Shown piece by piece: positions 27,101 through 35,362 of a stretch of DNA of 64,000 nucleotides. A program made the translations under genes and the position numbers. Numbering within the stretch: position 1 is the first letter of the stretch; every line of letters begins with the position of its first letter. The notes beneath the pieces are model-generated. The model ran no database searches and was not told the DNA's origin. It was given only the letters and a program-made list of their open reading frames with translations. Source of the DNA: Dolomedes plantarius (lineage: Eukaryota; Arthropoda; Arachnida; Araneae; Dolomedidae); NCBI GenBank assembly GCA_907164885.2, contig OU015493.1:56571302-56635301 (forward strand), given 5' to 3'.

Positions 27101-28893
27101 AACAATACAGCAATAAATTGCGATGAAGCCGAAGATGATGAAGATGGAAATGATCATGATACAGAAATCCACAAATCTTCCTATGATGAAATGCTAAAAT
27201 CATTTGAAACAATTCGACGCGGATTACAGTTTGAAGAAAATACACCTGAAGGGGTTTTTGGAGCATTGCAAAGATGCAAGACGTATTATGAGAGAAAACA
27301 CTTTTTCAGACAAAATTAACAGACTTTTATCAGTAATTAAATTTAAGGATGAATGAGGTAATGTATGCTTAAAATTACTTGTTATAATAAATCCGATAAT
27401 GTCATTAAAATTCATTAATTTTTTTTTAAATTGAAAATACAATGTTTTGTTTTATTCTTGTTTTCCTTGCAGATTTCTTTTTGATGGGCAAGACACATAA
27501 AACAAATAAATATTAATTTACAAAATAAGGTGTGATTAATTACTCCTTTTAATAATATTTAGTGCTTATGAATTTAAAATCTTTTTGTGTAGTTTAAAGT
27601 ATTTTAAAAGGTGAATCTCTATTTAACAAATTTTCCATATAACGAACTTTTTTTCGGGATTTAGCGACTTCGCTAAATAGAGGTCCGACTGTATATATAT
27701 ATATATTCCTTTTGTCTTTTTGAGTTACCACATATCTTCTTTGAAAATGAAATTTCACTAATGTTTTAGAGATACACAGCCTAGTTGTCATAAAATATTT
27801 CATTTAATATTTTTCATTGTTTTATCTTTCTGGTTAATATAAATTTCAATATTACCTTCATATGCAATTTCTTTCATTAGTTATTATTCAGATCAGGATT
27901 TTATTAAGTATATTTATTTGCTTATGCATTAATACAATTATGGTGTGCTTAAAGACAGTATTAAAGACTTTTTTAGTATTTTAAGTATTTTCTCTTTATA
28001 ATTACCATTTTATAACCAAATATTATGAACAAAGAAAATCACATTCCTTCTCATTTCTGTGGAAGAGAAATTAATTTCTTAAAATATATTAAAGAATTTT
28101 TTTCATGGTTATTAAGAATAATATATTATGACAATTGTAATTAATGAATATAATATAAAAGCCACCATCATAAACATAACTGAAAAATTGTTTCATTCAT
28201 TCTCATACTAGCTGTAAAACCATAATTAGAAGTGAAACTTAAATGTCATTGCTGTATGAATGTGTATCAGTTGCAGGTCTATTATATGTGCAACGTTTCA
28301 TATATTACAAACTTTCCCTGTTATAAAATCTTTTAGGAGATGGGATTGTTTCAGTTTTCAATGTACCCTCTTAACTTCACTGAAGTCCTGATTATCCTGC
28401 TCAGAAAGAATGGATAATCCAAAAAGATCCCTGTATGCTCTAGAAAATGATCTATTCAGAAGTTTTAAATGAATTATACATAAGGTTTTTAATAGGATTT
28501 AATAAAAATAAATGATAAAACTATTAATTTTTTTTTCTAACCTTTATTTGGTGATGCGCATTTAAGTTGTTCATGGATAATATGGAGTTGTTAAATGATG
28601 AGTCTTGCAATTATTCTACTGAGAGATTTTAAGTTTTCTTTCAGCAATATAAAATATAATTGTTGTTTTCTCTGTGTGATAGGCAATCTTTGCTCTTTTC
28701 TTTATAGAAACTTCCTAGTGATATATTACAAAGACTGCATGTCAGGCAAAGTAAAGTACGTTATATTCCACTTCATATCCATGCAAAAAGTGTCACAATT
28801 CCTGGATATTTTGAAGGACGAGATTTGTATGTAAAAGCACCTCTCCCTAACCATATGAAAGAGAATTTGAAAAGGTTAAAATTTAAAAAGTGA
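9918..28893 (+). CDS. RPUSD4: RPUSD4-like mitochondrial RNA pseudouridine synthase (nine exons)
   Basis: Joined exons: 9918-11214, 13358-13486, 15021-15065, 15293-15434, 17254-17354, 22458-22507, 23766-23901, 24851-24948, 28708-28893. Every junction has GT-AG ends and phases agree, giving 727 codons plus TGA. Exons 2-9 align along the RluA-type pseudouridine synthase family and most closely recall RPUSD4, which isomerises uridine in mitochondrial 16S rRNA and some mitochondrial mRNAs. The catalytic motif HRLDKETTG is present with Asp at about residue 527. [23 protein letters not shown] and RYIPLHIHA follow in family order. The basic N-terminus fits a mitochondrial presequence. Oddities: a roughly 430-residue N-terminal extension (human RPUSD4 is about 377 residues in total) and loss of the usual Gly-Gly after NKPY. 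The start is the first of two tandem ATGs at the head of the long exon-1 frame. Confidence 0.9.
11215..13357 (+). other. RPUSD4 intron 1
   Basis: The GT-AG intron ends in a long T tract and CAG at 13357. It carries a probable degraded hAT element starting near 11845, with a G19 run at 11901-11919. Confidence 0.8.
11845..12787. mobile_element. Degraded hAT-like element (uncertain limits)
   Basis: CAGTGGATCTCTCAACTTGG at 11845 resembles a hAT terminus. Two possible complementary ends lie to the right: one near 12330 (ATCACTG) and one near 12787 (TTTGAGTATCCCTG). Neither gives a matching 8-bp duplication, so boundaries and unity are uncertain. Confidence 0.3.
13358..13486 (+). CDS. RPUSD4: RPUSD4 exon 2
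   Basis: The acceptor TTTCCAG precedes 13358 and the donor G|GTAAGC follows 13486; phase is 1 in and 1 out. It encodes [15 protein letters not shown] and a helical segment ending QNILYSD, which leads into the synthase core. In the human protein the equivalent region is LARGILHQDKN. Confidence 0.9.
14041..14961. mobile_element. Merlin-like DNA element with GG...CC ends in RPUSD4 intron 2
   Basis: The ends GGAACAGATTTCTCAGACGC and the complement of GGTACAGATTTCTCAGACGC match over 19 of 20 positions. A perfect 8-bp duplication, AAAAATTG, flanks them (14033-14040 and 14962-14969). GG-starting termini with an 8-9-bp duplication fit the Merlin superfamily best, but no transposase is present. The interior is CpG-rich for this genome and repeats TTTTTGACGCCAAC and TTGGCG-type motifs. 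Confidence 0.75.
15021..15065 (+). CDS. RPUSD4: RPUSD4 exon 3
   Basis: A 45-nt exon between TTTCTAG and G|GTAAGT, phase 1 in and out. It encodes [15 protein letters not shown], the conserved first motif of RluA-type synthases (usually NKPYGLPVHGG). Confidence 0.9.
15112..15168. repeat. (CT)n microsatellite followed by poly-T
   Basis: A CT dinucleotide run is followed by an uninterrupted T tract of about 28 bases within RPUSD4 intron 3. ORFs across it on either strand are artefacts. Confidence 0.9.
15293..15434 (+). CDS. RPUSD4: RPUSD4 exon 4, catalytic motif
   Basis: Acceptor TTTCCAG and donor AG|GTTTGT; phase 1 in, 2 out. It encodes the catalytic [14 protein letters not shown] segment. The Asp is the family nucleophile that attacks the target uridine. 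Confidence 0.92.
15775..15809. repeat. Perfect 15-bp inverted repeat with 5-nt spacer
   Basis: The arm at 15775-15789 (CAGGTATGTCAGATG) is complementary to 15795-15809, with the spacer ATAAA. It lies in RPUSD4 intron 4. Confidence 0.9.
17254..17354 (+). CDS. RPUSD4: RPUSD4 exon 5
   Basis: Acceptor TTTCTAG and donor G|GTGATT; phase 2 in, 1 out. It encodes [16 protein letters not shown] and [16 protein letters not shown], matching the family segment that places a basic Lys-Lys-Tyr-Trp strand after the catalytic loop. Confidence 0.92.
17870..18132 (-). repeat. tRNA-derived SINE
   Basis: On the minus strand a B box (GGTTCAAATCC, complement of 18068-18078) lies downstream of an A-box-like sequence (complement of about 18110-18123). 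The related body extends leftward to about 17870. It lies in RPUSD4 intron 5. Confidence 0.5.
18453..18590. mobile_element. Small MITE related to 8007-8090
   Basis: The right end GGGGTGGCTGGCTAGAGTAG, then TTTTACTG followed by TATA, matches the right end of the 8007-8090 element. The left end (CAGTATCTTTTTTGGC) is degraded. Confidence 0.5.
18626..19122. mobile_element. Foldback MITE with arms of about 90 bp
   Basis: The left arm (GCAGCCAATATCCTAAGTTT onwards) is an imperfect complement of the right arm ending GGACATTGGCCC. Both share GGCTGGCCA and TTGTCCAAGTCAC segments in the same order. The target duplication is not clear, so the superfamily is unassigned. Confidence 0.6.
20273..22018 (+). 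mobile_element. hAT element (ZMYM1-type) in RPUSD4 intron 5
   Basis: The ends CAGGGCCGTTCC and the complement of CAGGGTCGTTCC are flanked by a perfect 8-bp duplication, ATTCTCAA (20265-20272 and 22019-22026). It retains pieces of a plus-strand transposase at 21033-21359 and 21447-21875, and is inserted in the same orientation as RPUSD4. Confidence 0.9.
21033..21875 (+). pseudogene. hAT transposase C-terminal half, broken
   Basis: Two open segments are separated by a TGA at about 21357. The second ends with [14 protein letters not shown] and [17 protein letters not shown], the conserved dimerisation tail of ZMYM1-like hAT transposases. The N-terminal DNA-binding and first catalytic segments are missing and a stop breaks the frame, so it is not an active transposase. 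Confidence 0.8.
22111..22142. repeat. Perfect 13-bp inverted repeat with 6-nt spacer
   Basis: TAATTTGTATGTT at 22111-22123 is complementary to 22130-22142. Confidence 0.85.
22458..22507 (+). CDS. RPUSD4: RPUSD4 exon 6
   Basis: Acceptor TTTTTAG and donor AGG|GTCAGT; phase 1 in, 0 out. It encodes [17 protein letters not shown], matching VVDIPIVE in the human protein. Confidence 0.9.
23766..23901 (+). CDS. RPUSD4: RPUSD4 exon 7
   Basis: Acceptor TTATTTAG and donor G|GTATGT; phase 0 in, 1 out. It encodes MVLNPEIP, then QAVTSYKVL and ALVEATPIT, matching the family order M-L-P, A-V-T-Y-V-L, and A-L-V-E-P-I-T. Confidence 0.92.
24851..24948 (+). CDS. RPUSD4: RPUSD4 exon 8
   Basis: Acceptor CTGCTAG and donor CAG|GTAACA; phase 1 in, 0 out. 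It encodes [20 protein letters not shown] and [13 protein letters not shown], the most conserved C-terminal block of RluA-type synthases. Confidence 0.93.
25461..26951 (+). pseudogene. Tigger transposase, broken by MITE insertion, frameshift and deletion
   Basis: Reading starts at ATG 25461 (MSKRKCLS, a typical Tigger N-terminus), is cut by the MITE at 25486-25928 and resumes [11 protein letters not shown] with a CENP-B-like helix-turn-helix. The frame ends at 26325. A different frame carries NADETALFF (first catalytic Asp, about 26410). A third, from 26529, carries DNCPTHP (second Asp, about 26605) and LQPIDQRVI (third Asp, about 26705). Sequence between the first and second Asp is largely missing near 26500-26530. 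The element cannot make a functional transposase. Confidence 0.85.
25486..25928. mobile_element. hAT MITE inside the Tigger transposase
   Basis: The ends CAGGGCCCGATTT and the complement of CAGGCCCTGATTT are flanked by TTTGAGCA (25478-25485) and CTTGAGCA (25929-25936), a one-mismatch 8-bp duplication. Removing it restores the Tigger N-terminal reading frame. Confidence 0.85.
27008..27319 (+). pseudogene. Tigger transposase acidic C-terminal tail
   Basis: This open segment lies within the Tigger element. An acidic run ([14 protein letters not shown]) is followed by [10 protein letters not shown], a typical pogo/Tigger transposase tail. It is separated from the DDE segment by a stop at 26951 and a frame change. 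Confidence 0.65.
28708..28893 (+). CDS. RPUSD4: RPUSD4 exon 9 (last)
   Basis: Acceptor CTTTATAG, phase 0 in, TGA stop at 28891-28893. It encodes [30 protein letters not shown] and a short basic tail ending RLKFKK. This matches human KLSVGTLKKL and ARYIPLHLHARQL in order and length. Confidence 0.92.
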   Translation, partial: KLPSDILQRLHVRQSKVRYIPLHIHAKSVTIPGYFEGRDLYVKAPLPNHMKENLKRLKFKK

Positions 28894-28963
28894 AATGTGT
28901 GTTTCTAAAGAATGCTAATGAAATGATGCTATATGTGTATACTGTGATAATACATTTGAGCTA

Positions 28964-28969
28964 AATAAA
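28964..28969 (+). terminator. Polyadenylation signal AATAAA for RPUSD4
   Basis: A canonical hexamer lies 71 nt after the RPUSD4 stop codon, a normal distance for a short 3' untranslated region. Confidence 0.6.
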
Positions 28970-29776
28970 TTTATCTTTGAGAAAAATTTTTATTATTATT
29001 GTTATTTAAAAAAATGTATGTGGTATGAAAGAGTTAAGTCCTTCCTCAGAAGTTTATTTAAGTACGTTAAAAAAATGGAAGAAATGTATTTGCATTTGAG
29101 TGTATCTATTTGATATTTAGATAAAAATGCTGTAGAGAAATAAGTTAGTAGAAAGTTAGAGAAAACAGATTAGTAAAAAAAATGAAAAAATGAACAGAAA
29201 TAAATTGTATCAAGAGCTGCTTTGAATATGTGGGATATGTATTTTATGCTTCTTAAATACCTGGTTTTATTTGCAAAACATACAGTGCAAAAGACTTTTT
29301 CACTCTGCATATCAGTTTCTGTATCTTTGGTGTTCCCACCACCTTGTTTTATAAGAGCTCAGCACCCTTCCCCTGTTAGTGGACATGTTTTAAATGACCA
29401 TTTTTTTTTACCATGTGTATATATACAAATACATGCATGTATGTGTATTTACAAATGATTATTAATATTTTTTATAAACCATTATTTTATAATGGAAGAA
29501 ACACATGAATGTTACGTGATATTAAATATCAGAATGCCCAAGTTCTGTAAAACAACAAACGATTAATTGAATAGAATTTTTTGACGTGCTGAGCAAAAAA
29601 TGCACATTGGTAATCTCAATAATCTTGAAAGTGGAAACTTATCCAATAAACATATCAAATAATTGTATTTCAGACTAATCAAAAATGTGTATTGTTATTT
29701 TACTGGTGATGCTCTATTGGTTACTCCTAGCACTAAGCAATACAAAAATTATTGGTGTGTGTGTAACCCAATAATA

Positions 29777-30451
29777 TGAGGGTTGTAAATAAAGTAGTGG
29801 CAACGTAGCCCAGAAAGTCGTAGAACATTGGGCATGTGCAAACAGGATATCCAAGGAGTGAGGTGGAGCTGTTGATATGTAGAGTACATAAAATCGTCAA
29901 TCCAGTAGAAGGGGTAGTTGCTGCGTGACGTTGAAGTGGACAGTGTCATTTCTACTGCTCTAAATCATGTTTACAAAAAGTGATCAATGGTCGGGGATTA
30001 AAATCGAGGTAGCCCGTGGCTACAGCACCATCTGCACCTGGCTATACAGCGCAAACATCCTCATTTATTGCAGGACAATCTCCCTGTCGAGTTGCATGAC
30101 AATGCTCGTTGTCATGTTACACAAACTGTAAAAGATATTTTGCGGTGGTAGTCTTGGGAGTTGTTGGAACACCCCTGTATTCCCTGACACGACCTTTTTC
30201 CTAAGTTGAAAGAACCCCTTTGAGGCATCCTATTTCCCAATGTGCTGTCTGTGATCCGAGCATTAGGGCGCTCCATTGCTGACATCAACACACAACACCT
30301 TGCCAAGGGTATCCTATGGCTTCCTGACATCTGGCAAAAGGTTCAAGACTTTACTGGTGATTATATTGAAGGAATGTAATGCAATTTTGCTTGTACGTTG
30401 ATTAAAAAATGTTTCCCGCGTATGTTGCCCTTACTTTATGTACAACCCTTG
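29777..30451 (+). mobile_element. mariner element, internally deleted
   Basis: The termini TGAGGGTTGTAAATAAAGTA and the complement of CAAGGGTTGTACATAAAGTA are flanked by TA. The plus strand keeps degraded mariner transposase motifs, HDNARCHV and WELLEHP, near 30095-30180, with stops. It is dead. Confidence 0.75.
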
Positions 30452-30852
30452 TATAATTTATACAGTTTCAACCTCATAATAGGGCTAAAATTCAGTATAA
30501 TTTTGACTTTTTTTCAAAATCTGGTTTCATTGTAATTTTATAATGAATTTTAAAACCTCATGAAACTTGTGTCAGTTAAATTTTGTAAGAAAATGTTATT
30601 TCATTTATTCATATGACTATTATAATGAAGTACTATTGATGAAAACAATAATCCACACTCTACATCGAAAATGATAGAAAATCATAAAAATTGCCACTGA
30701 AAATCGAGGTAGGATAATAAAAAAAAAGAGTCAAATTTACAAAGATGTTGAGAGTGTGGTAAGATATGCTGTCAAATCAAGTAAAAAAACTACAGAAATA
30801 ATCGCATTTCAAAGATACTTAAGTGGAAAAAAATTTTTTTAAAGGTATAACT

Positions 30853-31164
30853 CGGCGGTTTCCAACCCGTGGGTCACGACTCGATCCTAAAACTATCAGA
30901 AACCATCGAATAAACCATCAGAAAAGATAAGAAAAAGTGCTTATATTTTGTCAACCATTTTCAAATCAGAACATAGATTGTTTATCAATAATCAATCTGT
31001 ATCTTCAAAAAAGCATTATATATATATTTGCAATATTTGATGGTAAATTATATATACATAAGGAAGGGATATGATACAAATAAGGTTTTTACTCCATGAT
31101 GGACTGTGGAGGTATTCCGATTAGGAAAGGTGGGTTGCCAGCTGTAAAAGGTTAAGAGCCACTG
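30853..31164. mobile_element. hAT-type MITE
   Basis: This 312-bp element has hAT-like ends (GGCGGTTTCCAACCCGTGGG and a right end AAGAGCCACTG). It is flanked by a perfect 8-bp duplication, GTATAACT, at 30845-30852 and 31165-31172. Confidence 0.8.
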
Positions 31165-31343
31165 GTATAACTGATCTAAGCTAATTGCCCCTTGCATATG
31201 ACAAAATTAATTTTTGATTATGGTAAAAAAATTATAACTCGCACAGATTTTTCTATAATTTCTGGATTGAACATTGTAATATATATATGCTAAAATACAA
31301 AATATAATTAAATTGCAATATTTTAAAGAATTTAGCTCAGGAA

Positions 31344-31382
31344 AAATTTGATATGTAGGTTTAACACCTACATATCAAATTT
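31344..31382. repeat. Perfect 17-bp inverted repeat with 5-nt spacer
   Basis: The arm at 31344-31360 (AAATTTGATATGTAGGT) is complementary to 31366-31382, with the spacer TTAAC. Confidence 0.9.
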
Positions 31383-34300
31383 CAAGTAAAAGTTGAACTC
31401 TTCCTTTCTTTATGCAAATCATTTATATTAAATCAATATTTGTACAAATAAAAAGTTCAGGGATTTCAGTTTGTTTTATCCTTGGTATTATTGACACATT
31501 TAGAGGCTTTCCTATGGGTATAATTCTAATTATACCCTTAAGAAATAGTAACAAAATCGACCTTTTATAAAAAATCTGTTGGAAATATGTATTTTTTTGG
31601 TTTTTAAAGCTTGAATTGCATTTGGTTGAAGTTTTCGACTAATGAGTTTGGATTTTTCAAAAATGAAACCATTATAACTAAAAATTATAAATATTTACTT
31701 CAAAACTCACAACACTTTTACATTCTGAAAACGGCAACTCCCTGCAGAGGAAGAGGGAAGATATGTTTAGATTGCCTGGGAGGAAAATTCATGTACTTTT
31801 TACGGTACAATCACTTTGTAAATTTGTGATATTTTCATAATCCTCTTCTCAATTTCGCAAAAGTTTCCCAATTTTTTCTTCCCCCTCCCTCCCCCACAGT
31901 GTTTAAAAAAAAAAAATTAACACTCTGTTTATTGGTTCCCCGTTTAACATTTTATACCTGTGCACCACAAAACATTTTCAGTTCACTAATGATAAAAATT
32001 TAGCAACTTTACTAAAAAATTAAGTACTTTTAAAGATATTAAAATTGTGTTTTCAAATATAAGCACTTTTACAGCTTGTAATATTACATTTGATTTTCAA
32101 GTTTTCAGTGTAATCTTAACTTAGTGTCAACCAATATGCTATAGTAAAGCGGGGTGGGAGATGAATGCTTATTTATATGAAATGTGCTAGAGAACATTTA
32201 TTTTACTATGAAATAAAAATAAATCAAGATAAGTAAAAGAAATGTCTAAATGAAAAACAACTTCCACACTAAGATCTGAATATATAGTATGTTAATCTTA
32301 TAGAAAATTCAGCAGTATAGAGCTAACATTTAAAATGAATTATTTGGCTCTATGTAATTACAACCTTCAGTTCAGTGACAAAGGAATTGAGCACAAAACT
32401 GTGTGTATGTGTACATATTCATACATACAGAATATATTTATAAGTTAGAAAGTTTCTATTAAAAATTGCAATGGTTTTTATTTCATTAAACAGAGAAAAG
32501 GTTTGAAATATTCTTTGACTTTATTAAGAATAAACAAAACATAATTAAGAAAGCAATTTATTTACATTTCATATAATTACATGATATGGTTTATTAAAAA
32601 TATCTTCACACATTTTTAACTCTATAATCTAGAAAATATCTATCAGCAATCTGAAAAAGTATTTACATTAGAATAGATTAAACAGGTATTTGTCAGAAGA
32701 GGAGAGGAAAAAAAAAAATCCCTGCCCATAAGTAACAATTTCAACTTCAAACAACTAAAACCAGCATGCAAAAAACTAAATAAAGAGGCCATTCTCTTAT
32801 TTATATGATGTTCAAACAAACCACATTGTTAAACCTGCATAAGAGGAATAAACAAAACTGTTTGCAATCAGCAAGTTGGGGACTTTCCAGAATTTGAACA
32901 CTAAAATTTGTAACACTAATTATTTTAGAGAATACTAGGAAATTTTGCATAAAATTGTTACTTTTTACAGAAATAACACCATAAGTTTTATCATGAAAAT
33001 TAAGTATTTTAAAAGAACATGAACTGAAAAAAAATTAGCTCTGCTAATTTTCAGCTTGGACAATGCAATTTTTCATTATACTACAAAACATGTTTTTGCA
33101 CAGTTTAATGAGCACTGCTGAGGGAAAAGGCAAACTATTTTATTCCTTAATATGATGACACATGGTGTCACTGGCAATTACTGAATGACATCGTTTGCAC
33201 AAATTCCTCTGTGGAATGACTGATAAGTTAGGGGTAAAAATAGTCTCCCACAAATGACCTAGAATGTGTGTATGTAAAGAAAATCTTCTCACAAGACTTA
33301 TTTTTCTTTATATTGGATGTGATAAGGCAAATAACTTATATAAAACAACACACAGATGTCCCTTATTTATACCTATTCTGAATTATACATGGCCCTTTTA
33401 ATAAATCAGGTTAATTAATGCATACCAAAAGTTCAATCTAACAAATTATTTAAATGTAAAAAAAAAACCTCAAAATTTTGACCACAAGAGTTCTGTAAAT
33501 AAATTATATATGTATAAAAGGAATATTATTTTTACCTTTAAATAAGAAAAAATAGTTAACAGTAAAAATTATAACCATGCAATTTTAAATTCTTTTAGTT
33601 TTTAAGTCATTAAACATTTATGTCATAAAATAGCTGTCTAATAGTTTTTTTTTAACTTAAATAACTGCAACCATACTTCCACGATTTTTTTCATATAAAA
33701 TCCACTTTAATAGTAATGACCTTTCAGTTGGAACAGATACAACTCATTGAAACTCCTACCCACAAGAATAATTTCAAAATTTTACCTATCTGTAGCTATG
33801 TATAATAGTACACATAAGCTTTTTTTTTTCAACTCTATATATTTATTTTCTGTTTCATAAAAACTAAATATAGCAAACAAGAAAAAAAGTCAAAATATTC
33901 TTGGCTAACATTACTCCTACTCATATCAGCCAATCTTTTTACATACACATGGAGAAGTCCTACGATAAGCTGGAGCAGTTGTAAAAAAGTGCATTCCCTG
34001 TAGCAGTGTTATTATTGTAAAAAAGTGTATTCAAAAGCTAAACTACCGATGACATTTATCTAGACTATAAGATAAAATTACAGAATGATATTACTTAACA
34101 TGAAAGACCCCTAACATTGCTGAACACTTTGCACCTTGTTACAAACAAACAATTAATATGCACAAGAAACAATGTTGCCAGATAAAGAGGTGATGATAAC
34201 ATTTAAAAAGAATTTATACATAATAAATAAACATCTTTACATGGCAACAATGTCATTCACTTAATTAAGACTAGTACAATAGTAACGATGTTCATAAAAC

Positions 34301-35220
34301 AATTGTAAGAGGAATAGAAATCTGTATATTGAGCATCTCGGCGAGATTTCTTAAGTAAGTAGATATTTTGAATCATTTCTTAATAATAATTTAAGCTTAT
34401 TTTTTCAAACACCCACGAAATGCATTTTAAAAAATTTCAGGGATGATGAAAATTTATGAGATTTATAGAGAATAAAGTTAAATATCATTATGCAAGAACA
34501 TTGGTTAAATTAGGTTAATTATTTTTCATTTTAAATTAGTAACAAAATCACACAATTATCAATCACTGAATATTAATGAGCAACAAATTATTAAGGTCAT
34601 TAAAATTTATAACGAATGTTATATTTGTTAAATTTAATTGATATCTTATAATTAAAATAATTTAATTCAGATGTTCTTAAACATTCAAGAGACAATCTGG
34701 TTCAGAATCATCCCTGAACTACTAATAGCTAAATCTACCTCTTTGAAAAACTTAATTCATTAACTAAAGATTTCACACATCAAATTTCAGCCTATTTTGT
34801 TACTCTAAACTTTTTAACTGAAAAGTAAATAAAACTTTATGATTCTATTGCTCTTTAGAATATACAAAATAGATCTATATATGTATTTATATGTTAAATA
34901 ATCTCTTCCTGTATTTGTACTATACATTTTGTATGTGGTAAGAAAATGAAAAACAGACACTGCATTCACTATCATACACTGAAAAGAAAATCAGTCTTCA
35001 GCTTACAGCCATACACATTTCAGTCAGGAACATACACATGAATGATTCTTTGAAATGACAAACATAAGCTCCTGCTTTTGTCCAGAATTCATTTGGCAAA
35101 ACTATGAAATTTAAGAGTTTCAAATGCGTTTTAGAGCAGTCATCGAAATGACGCTTGTCTAAATGCCACATCACAGCAAGTAAGAATACATGCATTGCTT
35201 TGCGCAACTGCTATTGATAA

Positions 35221-35362
35221 TTACATAACTAAACTGTCATCCATGGACTCAATGACGCAAAACACTTTGCCCTCCCACAGAGGTAGAACTTTGCTGTCAT
35301 CTGTCACTTCTTCAAAAACAACACCGGTACCAAAATCATTGCTTGCTGTCTTGAAGAAATAC
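35221..35362 (-). CDS. Axin: Axin last exon, C-terminal half of DIX
   Basis: Acceptor CTTCCAG, phase 2 in, TAA at 35223-35221. It encodes YFFKTASNDF, TGVVFEEVTDD and VLPLWEGKVFCVIESMD, matching human YYFKKVSDEFDCGVVFEEV...VLPVFEEKIIGKVEKVD. There are five extra residues (DSLVM) at the end. Confidence 0.93.

Larger units (their letters stand above)
24988..27691 (+). mobile_element. pogo/Tigger element in RPUSD4 intron 8
   Basis: The inverted ends CAGTCATACCTCTATTTA and the complement of CAGTCGGACCTCTATTTA lie between TA dinucleotides (24986-24987 and 27692-27693). The interior encodes a broken CENP-B/pogo-type transposase on the plus strand, interrupted by a 443-bp hAT MITE. It has the same orientation as RPUSD4. 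Confidence 0.9.
28970..35220. other. Tail-to-tail intergenic region between RPUSD4 and Axin
   Basis: No supported gene lies here. It holds a mariner remnant (29777-30451), a hAT MITE (30853-31164) and a snapback repeat (31344-31382). The AT-rich part from roughly 32.5 to 35.2 kb may be the 3' untranslated region of Axin, with many possible AATAAA motifs on the minus strand; the true end cannot be chosen by eye. Confidence 0.5.
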
